Below are positions 7,660-15,778 of a stretch of DNA of 28,169 nt, in pieces. This DNA is from Syntrophorhabdaceae bacterium (GTDB lineage: Bacteria; Desulfobacterota; Syntrophorhabdia; Syntrophorhabdales; Syntrophorhabdaceae), in NCBI GenBank assembly GCA_026415015.1, contig JAOAHW010000050.1:1-28169 (forward strand), given 5' to 3'. The notes beneath the pieces were generated by a model. That model worked only from the letters and a program-made list of their open reading frames with translations. It ran no database searches and had not been told where the DNA came from. Made by a program: the position numbers and the translations under genes. The stretch's first letter is position 1. Each line of letters begins with the position of its first letter.

Positions 7660-8715
7660 TCAATCTCTACCCTTTATAGAATGACCTGGTCCTTTCCCTA
7701 TTTTTCTCCCTAAGGATTCAATCAATGAAATAACACGGGCTACACAGGACTCAGTAGACTCATCTACATAAGGCTTGTTAGGATAGAGCATATAATCCCT
7801 TCTGTACTCCAAAGGTGTATAATTGGGCATATATATATTTGCACCCCTTTTGAGTGCCATGGCCCTGCCATTTTCAGGAAAGACAGCATCAAAGGCGGTT
7901 GTGGCAGGTATATGGGCATCAGGATTATATATCCTAAGTACTGATAGGGCCTTGAAAAACATCTCTTTATTGCTGTCATAGGCATTTTTCTGGTCACCAA
8001 GGGGTGTATCTGGATGGGGTATAAAAGGCCCTATCCCTATCATGTCGAGTTCTAAGTCCCTGCACAGGAGTATGTTCTCTGCAAGGGTCTCTAAGGTTTC
8101 TGAAGGCAGGCCAATCATAAATCCACTTCCTGTCTGGACGCCTATCTCCTTTAAGGCATAGAGGCAATCAATGCGCTCCCCAAAACTGCAGTCAGGATGC
8201 AGTCTTTTAAACAGTTTCTCGTCGCTTGTCTCAAATCTCAATAGATACCTGTCCATACCGCAGTCCCTCCAGAACCTGTATATCTTTTCAGATCTATTGC
8301 CCACAGATAGTGTAACAGCAAGGGAAGTCTCTCTCTTTATCCTCTCTATTAGTTTACCTATCTCGTGGTCTGTCAGACTAGGGGTTTCGCCTGACTGGAG
8401 AACCACAGTTGTGGCACTGTGTTTTGATTCTATAGTTTTGGCGGTATTGATTATCTCTTCAGGGGTCATGGTGTATCTTTTTACATTGTGATTGGATGCC
8501 CTTATACCGCAATAGAGGCAATCATTGGCACAGATATTGGAGAACTCTATAATCCCCCTGATATATACCTCATCTCCCATGTATCTCTGCCTTAATTTAT
8601 CTGCATCTTCGTAGAGCCTCTTGAGGTCTTCACCTTCACTTTTTAGGAGGGAGAGGACTAAGTCTTTTTCACCTTTATTTCTTACTATAAACGATTGTTT
8701 CCTTTTGTATGACAA
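7660..8715 (-). CDS. hydE: [FeFe]-hydrogenase H-cluster maturase HydE (radical SAM)
   Basis: A 351-residue radical-SAM protein. The cluster-binding CxxxCxxC is C62, C66, C69 within FSNICANDCLYCGIRASN. MIGIGPFIPHPDTPLGDQ is the HydE signature and separates it from BioB and PylB relatives. HydE helps make the dithiomethylamine-bearing di-iron precursor of the H-cluster, together with HydG and HydF, neither of which is in this window. The C-terminal part has only one cysteine (TESCVARV), so the optional second cluster of some HydE proteins seems absent. The start is TTG at 8715, preceded by AAAAAGAGG with a 5-base gap; no better ATG is available nearby. It heads the hydE-nifU-nifS-cysE group. 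Confidence 0.88.
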   Translation of the reverse strand: MSYKRKQSFIVRNKGEKDLVLSLLKSEGEDLKRLYEDADKLRQRYMGDEVYIRGIIEFSNICANDCLYCGIRASNHNVKRYTMTPEEIINTAKTIESKHSATTVVLQSGETPSLTDHEIGKLIERIKRETSLAVTLSVGNRSEKIYRFWRDCGMDRYLLRFETSDEKLFKRLHPDCSFGERIDCLYALKEIGVQTGSGFMIGLPSETLETLAENILLCRDLELDMIGIGPFIPHPDTPLGDQKNAYDSNKEMFFKALSVLRIYNPDAHIPATTAFDAVFPENGRAMALKRGANIYMPNYTPLEYRRDYMLYPNKPYVDESTESCVARVISLIESLGRKIGKGPGHSIKGRD

Positions 8716-8747
8716 AAAAACCTCTTTTTAATAATATACACCTTTGC

Positions 8748-8776
8748 AAGATATAACAAAGGGCTTATTTAGTCAA
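8748..8776 (-). promoter_or_regulatory. Candidate promoter for hydE-nifU-nifS-cysE
   Basis: On the minus strand TTGACT (8776-8771) is followed after 17 bases by TATCTT (8753-8748), about 33 bases before the hydE TTG start. The -35 element is 5/6 and the -10 element 4/6 of consensus. A short inverted repeat, CCTTTG (8741-8746) and CAAAGG (8757-8762), overlaps the -10 region and could be an operator, but it is only 6 bases per arm. This is the only promoter-like signal in the 98 bases separating hydE from the chemosensory operon. Confidence 0.4.
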
Positions 8777-8813
8777 AATATAAGGGCAGTTTATAATTTT
8801 GTAAAGGCATCAA

Positions 8814-10019
8814 CTAATAGAATATTATCTTAACAATAGAAAAGTCATCATCCAGCGCTTCCTTTCCACTCATCTCGTGGACAAATCTATATAGACCCTC
8901 GAGTTCAGAATCGGGTTTTCCTTTTTCTGATAATAGGAATCCCTTTAGATTGTTTAGACCCCATATTGTCCCATCACCCCTTGTTATCTCATAACATCCA
9001 TCAGAGAGGACATAGAGAGAGCAATTTAATGGGAGATCTATCTCACTGCATCTATAATCCACTCCAGGCATACCACCAATGAACATATTTTCTGTAAATA
9101 GCTCTTTAATTTCATCACTATATATCAAAAGTGCCGGTGGGTGACCTGCACAGCCATACCTCAATCGCCTTGTTGCTATATTATATACGCCATACCAGAT
9201 GGTAAAATATAGATTATTGTGTTTTTCCATCTGAAATTTCTCATTTAGGGCAGCCAAGACCCTCTCAGGCGACCTGAAATCAGTATCCGGGAGTGTCTGT
9301 GTCCTTAGATCATTCAATGCAGATACAGACAAGAGGGCAGGGACCACCCCATGGTCACAGACATCAAGGAGGTATACGGCAAAATGTTCTTTGTCTATCC
9401 AGTGATAACCAAAGGTATCACCACCCAATTGAGCAGAGGGCACATAATACCAGTCTGTTATAATAGGACCATGCTTTATCGGTGCAGGGAGTAGCGACAG
9501 TACATGTTCTGCTGCGCTTGCCAATTGTGCGGCCAGGGCCTGCTGGCTTTTAAGAAGGGCATCATATGCCTCGTTTTTCTGGAGGAGGTTTATATACCCC
9601 TTTGAATGATAACGGATCCTTGCTATAAGCTCTATCTTGTCAGGGAGCTTTACAAGATAGTCGTTTGCGCCGACCCTAAATGCCTCTGCCTTTGTTATAG
9701 CCTCCTCTTTACTTGACAGGACAATAAGGGGGACATCCTTTAATTTAGGGTGAACCCTGTAAAACTTAACAAGGGTTAATCCATCTACATCAGGCATAAC
9801 CAGGTCTTGGAGTATCACTGTAGGTGATACCTCCTGTGCCATCTTTATGGCTGCTTTTGGGTCTTGACAGAAAAAGAAAGAGATGTCATCCTCGTCTGCC
9901 AGCATACGTCTCACTGTCTCCCCTACCATCAACTGGTCATCCACTAAAAAAACCCTTATACCGTGTCTTGTTAGATCTTTTTCAGGCTGTCTTTGTTTTT
10001 CATTCATATCTTTTCTCAT
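8814..10019 (-). CDS. Response regulator with SpoIIE/PP2C phosphatase output (WspR-like receiver)
   Basis: A 401-residue protein. The receiver domain (about 20-140) has D27/D28, phosphoacceptor D72 (LQDLVMP), S102 and K124 (DYLVKLPD). A helical stalk (about 128-175) follows, then a SpoIIE-type PP2C phosphatase (about 180-400). Its metal motifs are LGGDTFGY, LLDVCDHG, CAGHPP, LSDGCYE and DDDFS. The receiver and stalk strongly recall WspR: VDDQxMxGE, PTVILQDLVMPxVDGLTL, GANDYLVKLPD, RIRYHS and EAYxAL. WspR, however, ends in a GGDEF domain. Phosphorylation by the CheA hybrid probably switches the phosphatase, whose usual substrates are phosphorylated STAS anti-anti-sigma factors; none is encoded here. 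It overlaps cheB by 20 bases. A second in-frame ATG at 10007, overlapping the cheB stop, is an alternative start. Confidence 0.88.
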   Translation of the reverse strand: MRKDMNEKQRQPEKDLTRHGIRVFLVDDQLMVGETVRRMLADEDDISFFFCQDPKAAIKMAQEVSPTVILQDLVMPDVDGLTLVKFYRVHPKLKDVPLIVLSSKEEAITKAEAFRVGANDYLVKLPDKIELIARIRYHSKGYINLLQKNEAYDALLKSQQALAAQLASAAEHVLSLLPAPIKHGPIITDWYYVPSAQLGGDTFGYHWIDKEHFAVYLLDVCDHGVVPALLSVSALNDLRTQTLPDTDFRSPERVLAALNEKFQMEKHNNLYFTIWYGVYNIATRRLRYGCAGHPPALLIYSDEIKELFTENMFIGGMPGVDYRCSEIDLPLNCSLYVLSDGCYEITRGDGTIWGLNNLKGFLLSEKGKPDSELEGLYRFVHEMSGKEALDDDFSIVKIIFY

Positions 10020-11037
10020 CTCTTAATCTTTTTAAGTGTTTTATAATTCCATGGGCAATATCTTCTAAAGGCAATATCTCATCTACTGCACCGATCTGTA
10101 CCGCTGCCTTTGGCATACCATATACGATTGAGGTCTTTTCATCCTGGGCTATGGTATGCCACCCTGCCTTTTTTAATTTTAACATGCCTTTTGCCCCATC
10201 TCTACCCATACCTGTTAGAAGCACAGCCACACCACCCCATTGCCAGTTATCTAAAAGGCTGTAAAAAAATTCATCCACAGAGGGCCTGTATGGATTATCC
10301 CTTGGCTCTTTTGTGTATTTGAAGCAAAGGTCGTGGTCTAATATGAGATGGTCATTTGTTGCGGCAACATAGACTGTATCTTTTTCAGGCTTTATACCTT
10401 TTTCTGCCACCGTTACCTTTAGTCTTGTCCTCCCACCGAGCCATTCTATCAGACCATCGGCAAACTGGATATCCACATGCTGGACTATCACAATAGGCGC
10501 ACCAATCTTAGTTGGTAATCTTGATATAATCTCACTAAGTGCACCTGGCCCACCTGTAGATGAACCTATTGCTACAAGGGGATAGTGTTTTATTATAGCC
10601 TTGTCTTGCCTTAGGTACCTCTCTGATGCTGGTATATCTCCCTTTTTTATGAGCTTTTCTATGGTGTATATTTTATTTAATAGCTCATCCCCTCCCTTTA
10701 TGTTGCCGTTAGCATCTACGGTCGGGATGGTCACTGCATCAAGGGCGCCATTACCCATGGCCTCAAATATCCTTGCAGCGTCCCTGGAGATACCATCAGT
10801 GAGGATAAGTATTGCGCATGGCCTTTCCTTCATAATAAGCCTTGTAGCCTGAACCCCATCCATAAAACTTAAGTCAAGGCTCATCAAGATAAGTTCAGGC
10901 CCTTCTTTTATTGCCTTTTCTACCGCTTCCCTGCCATCATATGCAACCCATATAATTTTGTATTTTGGTTGGGGTTGGAGGATATTTTTTATTGTCTCAA
11001 TGGTTTTTGAGCTATTACTAACTATAGAGATACGCAT
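10000..11037 (-). CDS. cheB: CheB-type protein-glutamate methylesterase (WspF-like) with degenerate receiver
   Basis: A 345-residue protein with an N-terminal receiver-like domain (about 1-125) and a C-terminal methylesterase (about 150-340). The esterase triad is intact: S160 in GSSTGG, H187 in VQHVD and D280 in GMGRDG. The receiver is not: the acidic pair is S7/N8, the phosphoacceptor position is S53 (LMSLDLSFMDG against LMDLIMPVMDG in WspF-type proteins), and the conserved Lys position is I104. CheB removes methyl groups from receptors; normally phosphorylation of the receiver relieves inhibition. Here the domain probably cannot be phosphorylated in the usual way, so it may act constitutively or through protein contacts. 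It lies 53 bases after cheA and overlaps the output regulator. Confidence 0.9.
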   Translation of the reverse strand: MRISIVSNSSKTIETIKNILQPQPKYKIIWVAYDGREAVEKAIKEGPELILMSLDLSFMDGVQATRLIMKERPCAILILTDGISRDAARIFEAMGNGALDAVTIPTVDANGNIKGGDELLNKIYTIEKLIKKGDIPASERYLRQDKAIIKHYPLVAIGSSTGGPGALSEIISRLPTKIGAPIVIVQHVDIQFADGLIEWLGGRTRLKVTVAEKGIKPEKDTVYVAATNDHLILDHDLCFKYTKEPRDNPYRPSVDEFFYSLLDNWQWGGVAVLLTGMGRDGAKGMLKLKKAGWHTIAQDEKTSIVYGMPKAAVQIGAVDEILPLEDIAHGIIKHLKRLRDEKRYE

Positions 11038-11090
11038 CTTAGAATATCCATAATAATGACTTAGTTATTGGAAAATAATCAAAATTTTTT

Positions 11091-13382
11091 TTAAGGCGCT
11101 CCTATTAGGTCTTGGACAGCATTTATTAATCCTTCATCGTGAAAACTGCTTTTTGTTAGGTAATAGTTTGCCCCTGCCTCAAGCCCCTTTAGCCTGTCTT
11201 CTGCCCTTTCCTTATAAGATACAATGATTATAGGTATCTCTTTAAGATTCGGGTCACTCCTTATCTTCTTGACCAGGTCTATACCATTCATCCTTGGCAT
11301 ATCAATATCTGACACAACAAGGTCGAATCTATCGAGTTGTAAGGTATTAAAACCATCAACACCATCAACAGCCACCTTTACATCATATCCTGCATTTTCT
11401 AAAAGCCTTCTCTCTACCTCCCTCACTGTCAATGAGTCATCTACAACAAGGATGTGCTTTTTCTTTGCCTCCTTTAACCCTCTAGAGCCACCTACTTTTT
11501 TCAATCTGCCAACATTCAAGAGGTTATCTATTGAGCGAACAAGGTCATCCACATCAAGGATCAGGACAGGGGAGCCATCTTCAAGGACAGCACCAGCACT
11601 TATATTAGGTACCTTTCCGAGACGGACATCAAGGGGGATAACCACAAGCTCTTTTTCACCAAGAAACCTCTCCACCACAAGGCCATATCTGTTTATACGG
11701 TCACTTATGACAACAATGTGGATGTCTTCATTATCGCTGTCTATTAGAGGGAGCCTTAGAACCTGATGGGCATCTATAATTCCAATATTTTCATTTTCAA
11801 ATGTATAGAACTGTTTATCTTCAAGTATCTTCAACCTATTCTGGCTTGTTACTATGACAAAATCAATACGGGCTAAGGGGATAGCATATGTCTCGCCGCC
11901 TATCTCCACAAGGAGTGTCTTTAGAACAGAAAGGGTTAAGGGTAGCTGAAGATGAAAAGAGGTACCTGAGCCTTTTTTTGTCTCCACCCTCACAGAACCA
12001 CCCACACCCTGAACCATTGTTAAGACCACATCAAGCCCAACCCCCCTGCCTGAGACCTCTGTCACATCCCCTGCTGTTGAAAAACCAGGGAGAAAAAGAA
12101 AATTCAAAAGCTCTTCATCTGTTAAGTCACGGGCTATATCAGGGGCGCAGTGACCCTTTTCTACTATCTTTGACCTTAGTTTCTCTATATCAATACCCCT
12201 TCCATCGTCTGATACTGTTATATGGAGCATACCTGAACTGTGACGTGCCTCAAGTATTAGTAATCCTTGTTCTTTTTTACCTGCTGCCAGTCTCTCCTCA
12301 GGGGTTTCTATACCGTGGTCTAATGCATTACGCAGTAGGTGTGTAAGGGGTGACTCCATCTTCTCAAGTATATCCCTGTCTATCTTGGTTGTCTCGCCAA
12401 TAATCTGGAAGTCTACCTTTTTCCCCAGTACCTTTGCCAGGTCACGGACCATACGGGGGAAACCATAAAGCCCATCAGAAAAAGGCCTCATCCTTATTGC
12501 AATGGCCTCTCCATATAGTTTATCTGCAAGATGTTCAAGATTCCTGGAGAAAAGCTCAAAATCCACAATATGCCCTGAAATCAACTCAAGAAGAGAATCA
12601 AGGTGTTTTAGTGATTCACCAAACCTCTCCTGGATCTCCCTTGGTATGTCCTTTCCCTTTGTATAGTAATATATATTCTCCAGATTACTGTATACATCCA
12701 TAAAATAGTCTTTCATCTTGAGGAGGGACACAGAAAAAGGCTTTGCTGATTTTGCCTGAACAAGACACTCCCCTGCAAAACCCATAAGACGGTTAAGACT
12801 TTCAGATACCACCCTTACAAAACTCTCATCCTCTTTTTCAGATGGTTTAGCCTTTAGGGTCTCATCTTTTTTAACAGGGATATCAGATTGTTTTGGCGCT
12901 ATCTCATGGACATCTGGTGGTTTAGAAATCTCTTTTTCTTTAATAACAGGGGGTTGTTCAGGTACATCCTTGACCACAGGAGGGGGACTCAGTATAGAAC
13001 GTATTATTTTACCTAAATCCTCAATAGAGGGTCCTTGTTCTGCCAACCATCCTTGAATTGATGCGCTATCAACCTTTGAAAGGTTGATGAATATATCATT
13101 CCCTTTTAGGAGTTTATCTATATCATCAGAGCTAAGCCTTAATTTTCCTTGCCTTGCTGCAGATAATACATCCTCCATAGCATGGGCTAACTTGACAATT
13201 ACATCTAAACCCAATAGACTGGCAGCGCCTTTGATGGAGTGGGCAGCCCTCATCAATGTCTCTATTGACTCTACATCACTGCTCTTTTCAGCATCTACAA
13301 GCCCTGATTCCAGAAGATTTGAATAGTTTTCCAGCTCAATACGAAAGAGTTCAAGCATGGAGAGGTCAGCCATATCTGCCAT
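11091..13382 (-). CDS. cheA: Hybrid chemotaxis kinase CheA-REC (WspE-like)
   Basis: A 763-residue hybrid kinase. The HPt domain (1-~110) has phospho-His H48 in MRAAHSIKGAA; its LSMLELFRIELEN opening resembles WspE. A Pro/Lys/Glu-rich linker covers about 130-185. The dimerisation region (about 187-285) precedes the HATPase (about 290-480) with N-box HLLRNALDHGIETP and G-box DDGRGID. A CheW-like domain (about 485-610) and a C-terminal receiver (643-763; D648/D649, D692, K744) complete it. No CheP2 domain is evident, as in WspE. I chose ATG 13382, whose A is shared with the upstream cheW stop (TGATG). TTG at 13385 has better spacing to the AAGGAG site (9 versus 12 bases) and would add one Met. 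Its own receiver may act as a phosphate sink or switch. Confidence 0.93.
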   Translation of the reverse strand: MADMADLSMLELFRIELENYSNLLESGLVDAEKSSDVESIETLMRAAHSIKGAASLLGLDVIVKLAHAMEDVLSAARQGKLRLSSDDIDKLLKGNDIFINLSKVDSASIQGWLAEQGPSIEDLGKIIRSILSPPPVVKDVPEQPPVIKEKEISKPPDVHEIAPKQSDIPVKKDETLKAKPSEKEDESFVRVVSESLNRLMGFAGECLVQAKSAKPFSVSLLKMKDYFMDVYSNLENIYYYTKGKDIPREIQERFGESLKHLDSLLELISGHIVDFELFSRNLEHLADKLYGEAIAIRMRPFSDGLYGFPRMVRDLAKVLGKKVDFQIIGETTKIDRDILEKMESPLTHLLRNALDHGIETPEERLAAGKKEQGLLILEARHSSGMLHITVSDDGRGIDIEKLRSKIVEKGHCAPDIARDLTDEELLNFLFLPGFSTAGDVTEVSGRGVGLDVVLTMVQGVGGSVRVETKKGSGTSFHLQLPLTLSVLKTLLVEIGGETYAIPLARIDFVIVTSQNRLKILEDKQFYTFENENIGIIDAHQVLRLPLIDSDNEDIHIVVISDRINRYGLVVERFLGEKELVVIPLDVRLGKVPNISAGAVLEDGSPVLILDVDDLVRSIDNLLNVGRLKKVGGSRGLKEAKKKHILVVDDSLTVREVERRLLENAGYDVKVAVDGVDGFNTLQLDRFDLVVSDIDMPRMNGIDLVKKIRSDPNLKEIPIIIVSYKERAEDRLKGLEAGANYYLTKSSFHDEGLINAVQDLIGAP

Positions 13383-14053
13383 CAACTTATAATGCTCCTT
13401 TTTAAGGCCTCAAGAAAACTGTCCTCGTTTAAAAGGCCAACCTTGTTATCCTGGAGATTGAATATACCTCCTATAAATGTAGAAGGAGACTTGGTCAGTG
13501 TAATAGGTGGTTCCTCTATGTGGTTTATCGGTATCTGATAGATGCCGAGGACCTCATCAACAGGAAAAACATATCTCTCCCCTTTTTTATTTATAACAAT
13601 CATACGCTTATATATCTTTTCATCTTGACGTGCCTTTTCCTCATCAGGGGTATATTCAAGGAGACGGGCAAGGGATACGCAAAGCAAAAGCTCACCGTTT
13701 ATATTGGAAACACCCATAAATACATTATTTGTCCTGAAAGGTACCCTGTGCACAGGCCTCATGTTTGTAGTCTCCTGAAGGTAAATTGTCTTGAAGGCAA
13801 GCCATTCCTGTTCCACCCTAAAGATAATAACAGACAGATAGTCCTTAATCTCAGTCTCCTTGATGGTGCTGAGATTTCTTGTTGCCTCCTCAATGAAATC
13901 TATGGGCATATCCCTGTCAAAGAGACCTCTCCCTGCCTTATTATAGACACTGCAATTACGGCAGTGAACAAGGCTCTTAAGCTCAGGGCACGATGAATCC
14001 CCGAATATGCCTATTGTCTTCCAGCAACGGGTTTGTTTTTGAACTAAACTCAT
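13382..14053 (-). CDS. cheW: CheW-domain coupling protein with Cys-rich N-terminus (WspD-like)
   Basis: A 223-residue coupler. The C-terminal CheW domain (about 60-215) has the expected GVSNINGELLLCVSLARLL and GGIFNLQDNKVGLLNEDSF segments. Residues 1-50 are a distinct extension with C10, C22, C31 and C34, in the arrangement CW-x-TIG-x-FGDSSCPEL-x5-HCRNC. This extension and the gene position between cheR and cheA match WspD. Four cysteines in this spacing could bind zinc or an Fe-S cluster, which would make the coupler a possible sensor; that is inference. The start is ATG 14053 with a weak AGAAG site, 13 bases after cheR. The stop overlaps the start of cheA. Confidence 0.87.
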   Translation of the reverse strand: MSLVQKQTRCWKTIGIFGDSSCPELKSLVHCRNCSVYNKAGRGLFDRDMPIDFIEEATRNLSTIKETEIKDYLSVIIFRVEQEWLAFKTIYLQETTNMRPVHRVPFRTNNVFMGVSNINGELLLCVSLARLLEYTPDEEKARQDEKIYKRMIVINKKGERYVFPVDEVLGIYQIPINHIEEPPITLTKSPSTFIGGIFNLQDNKVGLLNEDSFLEALKRSIIS

Positions 14054-14066
14054 ATCTTCTATTTTT

Positions 14067-15311
14067 TTACCCCTTTTTATCTGACTTTTCTATGCGTCTT
14101 ATCCTCCCCATCATTACAGATGCCTTGTCTATTTCGCCTTTTTTTTCATAGAGCAGATATAAATGAACAAGGGCATCGTAATAAAAAGGGTCTAAATAAA
14201 GGGCCTTCATAAAAAGGGCCTCAGCCTTATGGAAATGGTTTAATGCCTGCTGTATAAGCCCCATGAGGTAATATACCTCTTTATTATCTTTATTGTTATG
14301 GAGAAACTCCTCGCATAGATGGTATGCCTCCTTGAGCGCGCCTCTATCAGCAAGGGATTGGGCTGTAATTAGGATTGATTCATCTATTTTTTGTTCATGC
14401 GCAAGTAGTTCTATCCTTTCTTTATGCTGGCCACTGGGTTTTTTATCTATAAAAGCCTTTTTCTTTTCCCCTTTCTCCCTTTGCCTAATTGAGGGTCTTG
14501 TTGAATCATGTTTTTTCTTCATACATATGAATGCACCTGGGTGTCCTAAGGGAGCATAGCCATTGTTGATACATAGCATGACCTCTGAGTGGCCTACAAT
14601 CAAGACCCCGTCAGGGAGGAGCAATCGGTGGATATTTTCAAATACCTTTTCTCTAGCTTCATTGGTAAGGTAGATAAAAAGATTTTTACAAAAGATTATA
14701 TTATAAGGTTTCAGGTGGAATAAAAAATTAGGGTTGATCATATTGTCTACGAGAAAATTAACAGTGTTTTTCACCTTATCATGGACCTTCCATCCCTCTT
14801 CTGTCTTTAAAAAATAACTTTCCATGAGGCTTGAATAATCTGACTCATCACGGAAAGACCTCTTTTTATAAACACCGTGTTCTGCAAAGGCAATGGCACT
14901 TTTACTTATATCTACTGCGTCTATCTGAAAACTATGAGGGTCAATACCTGATTCAAGGAGGGTTATGGCTATAGAATAAGGCTCTTCTCCTGTAGAGCAT
15001 GGCGCTGAAAGGATCCTTATACACTCACCACTGCCTTTTATTGGATTATTTTTTTTCACATATCTTTTTAAAAAATCAAATGAGCCTCTGTCTCTAAAAA
15101 ACCATGTCTCACATACAACTAATTTATTGTAAAGCCTCTCTAATTCATCAGGCTCTGACTCAATCAACATCAGATAACCGCCTATATCTGTTATATTATG
15201 GTATTTCATCTGTGATTCAATGAGATTGGCAAATGCCTTCTCGCCAGTAGACTTGGGGTCAAACCCTGTTATCTCTGATACAAAGCTTTTTAATTTATCG
15301 TAATTATTCAT
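14067..15311 (-). CDS. cheR: Chemotaxis methyltransferase CheR with C-terminal TPR (WspC-like)
   Basis: A 414-residue SAM-dependent methyltransferase that methylates receptor glutamates. The helical CheR N-domain covers about 1-75, with ETWFFRDRGSF at 68-78. The SAM pocket LSAPCSTGEEPYS is at 101-113, and IIFCKNLFIYL is the usual late-core motif. After a charged linker (about 270-300) the C-terminus carries tetratricopeptide-like helices, including ALFMKALYLDPFYYDAL. A TPR tail is typical of WspC, which acts on receptors lacking the C-terminal pentapeptide tether, as both receptors here do. The start overlaps the preceding cheW stop by 8 bases. Confidence 0.93.
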   Translation of the reverse strand: MNNYDKLKSFVSEITGFDPKSTGEKAFANLIESQMKYHNITDIGGYLMLIESEPDELERLYNKLVVCETWFFRDRGSFDFLKRYVKKNNPIKGSGECIRILSAPCSTGEEPYSIAITLLESGIDPHSFQIDAVDISKSAIAFAEHGVYKKRSFRDESDYSSLMESYFLKTEEGWKVHDKVKNTVNFLVDNMINPNFLFHLKPYNIIFCKNLFIYLTNEAREKVFENIHRLLLPDGVLIVGHSEVMLCINNGYAPLGHPGAFICMKKKHDSTRPSIRQREKGEKKKAFIDKKPSGQHKERIELLAHEQKIDESILITAQSLADRGALKEAYHLCEEFLHNNKDNKEVYYLMGLIQQALNHFHKAEALFMKALYLDPFYYDALVHLYLLYEKKGEIDKASVMMGRIRRIEKSDKKG

Positions 15312-15771
15312 TATTTTCCTTCAGTTCATAAAAGTTGACTTTCTGTATCTCCTGTGGGAGGAGGTGATCTACATTGATCCTCTGTATCATACCCATCTCA
15401 TCATAGGTGACATCCCCTAAATATTTTATACACTCTATGATTATACCAGGTGTTTTAAAATCTTCATCTCTGCAGGATATGGTCTCTGTGGCCTTTTCAG
15501 CCAGGAGCCCGAGCATGCGTTGATTATTGTAAGGGTCTGTATAATTAACCACTACAATCCTGGTGCTGAAAAGAGGTCTTGATGGTCTGCCAGTAAACAG
15601 CATAGATAGATCAACAACAGGGATTATATTTCCTCGATAATTAAATAAACCGCAGATATATTCAGGTGCATGGGGGATCTTTTTAAACAACACTATAGGC
15701 GTTATTTCAATAATCCTCGATACCTCAAGACAATAACGCTCTTTACCTATCTCAAAAAGCAAAAAAAGCAT
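15304..15771 (-). CDS. cheW: CheW coupling protein (WspB-like)
   Basis: A 155-residue protein consisting of a single CheW domain. Diagnostic parts are LFEIGKERYCLEVSRIIEI, the PHAPEYICGLFNYRGNIIPVVDLS core and a GLLAEKATETI strand. CheW links receptor tips to CheA. It lies 7 bases after the second receptor gene and overlaps cheR by 8 bases, so it is firmly in the operon. As the shorter, domain-only coupler next to the receptors it occupies the WspB position; the other coupler (13382-14053) takes the WspD position. Which receptor each serves is unknown. Confidence 0.9.
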   Translation of the reverse strand: MLFLLFEIGKERYCLEVSRIIEITPIVLFKKIPHAPEYICGLFNYRGNIIPVVDLSMLFTGRPSRPLFSTRIVVVNYTDPYNNQRMLGLLAEKATETISCRDEDFKTPGIIIECIKYLGDVTYDEMGMIQRINVDHLLPQEIQKVNFYELKENNE

Positions 15772-15778
15772 AAGCTCC

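Noticed and set aside
7660..8715. Biotin synthase BioB or pyrrolysine PylB instead of HydE
   Set aside because: The IGIGPFIPHPDTPL signature and overall length favour HydE, and no biotin or pyrrolysine genes are nearby.
11224..11766. Long open frame (180 codons) on the plus strand
   Set aside because: It lies wholly antisense to the CheA-REC gene, is Ser/Thr/Arg-rich with no recognisable motif, and has no ribosome-binding site; it is a shadow of the real gene.
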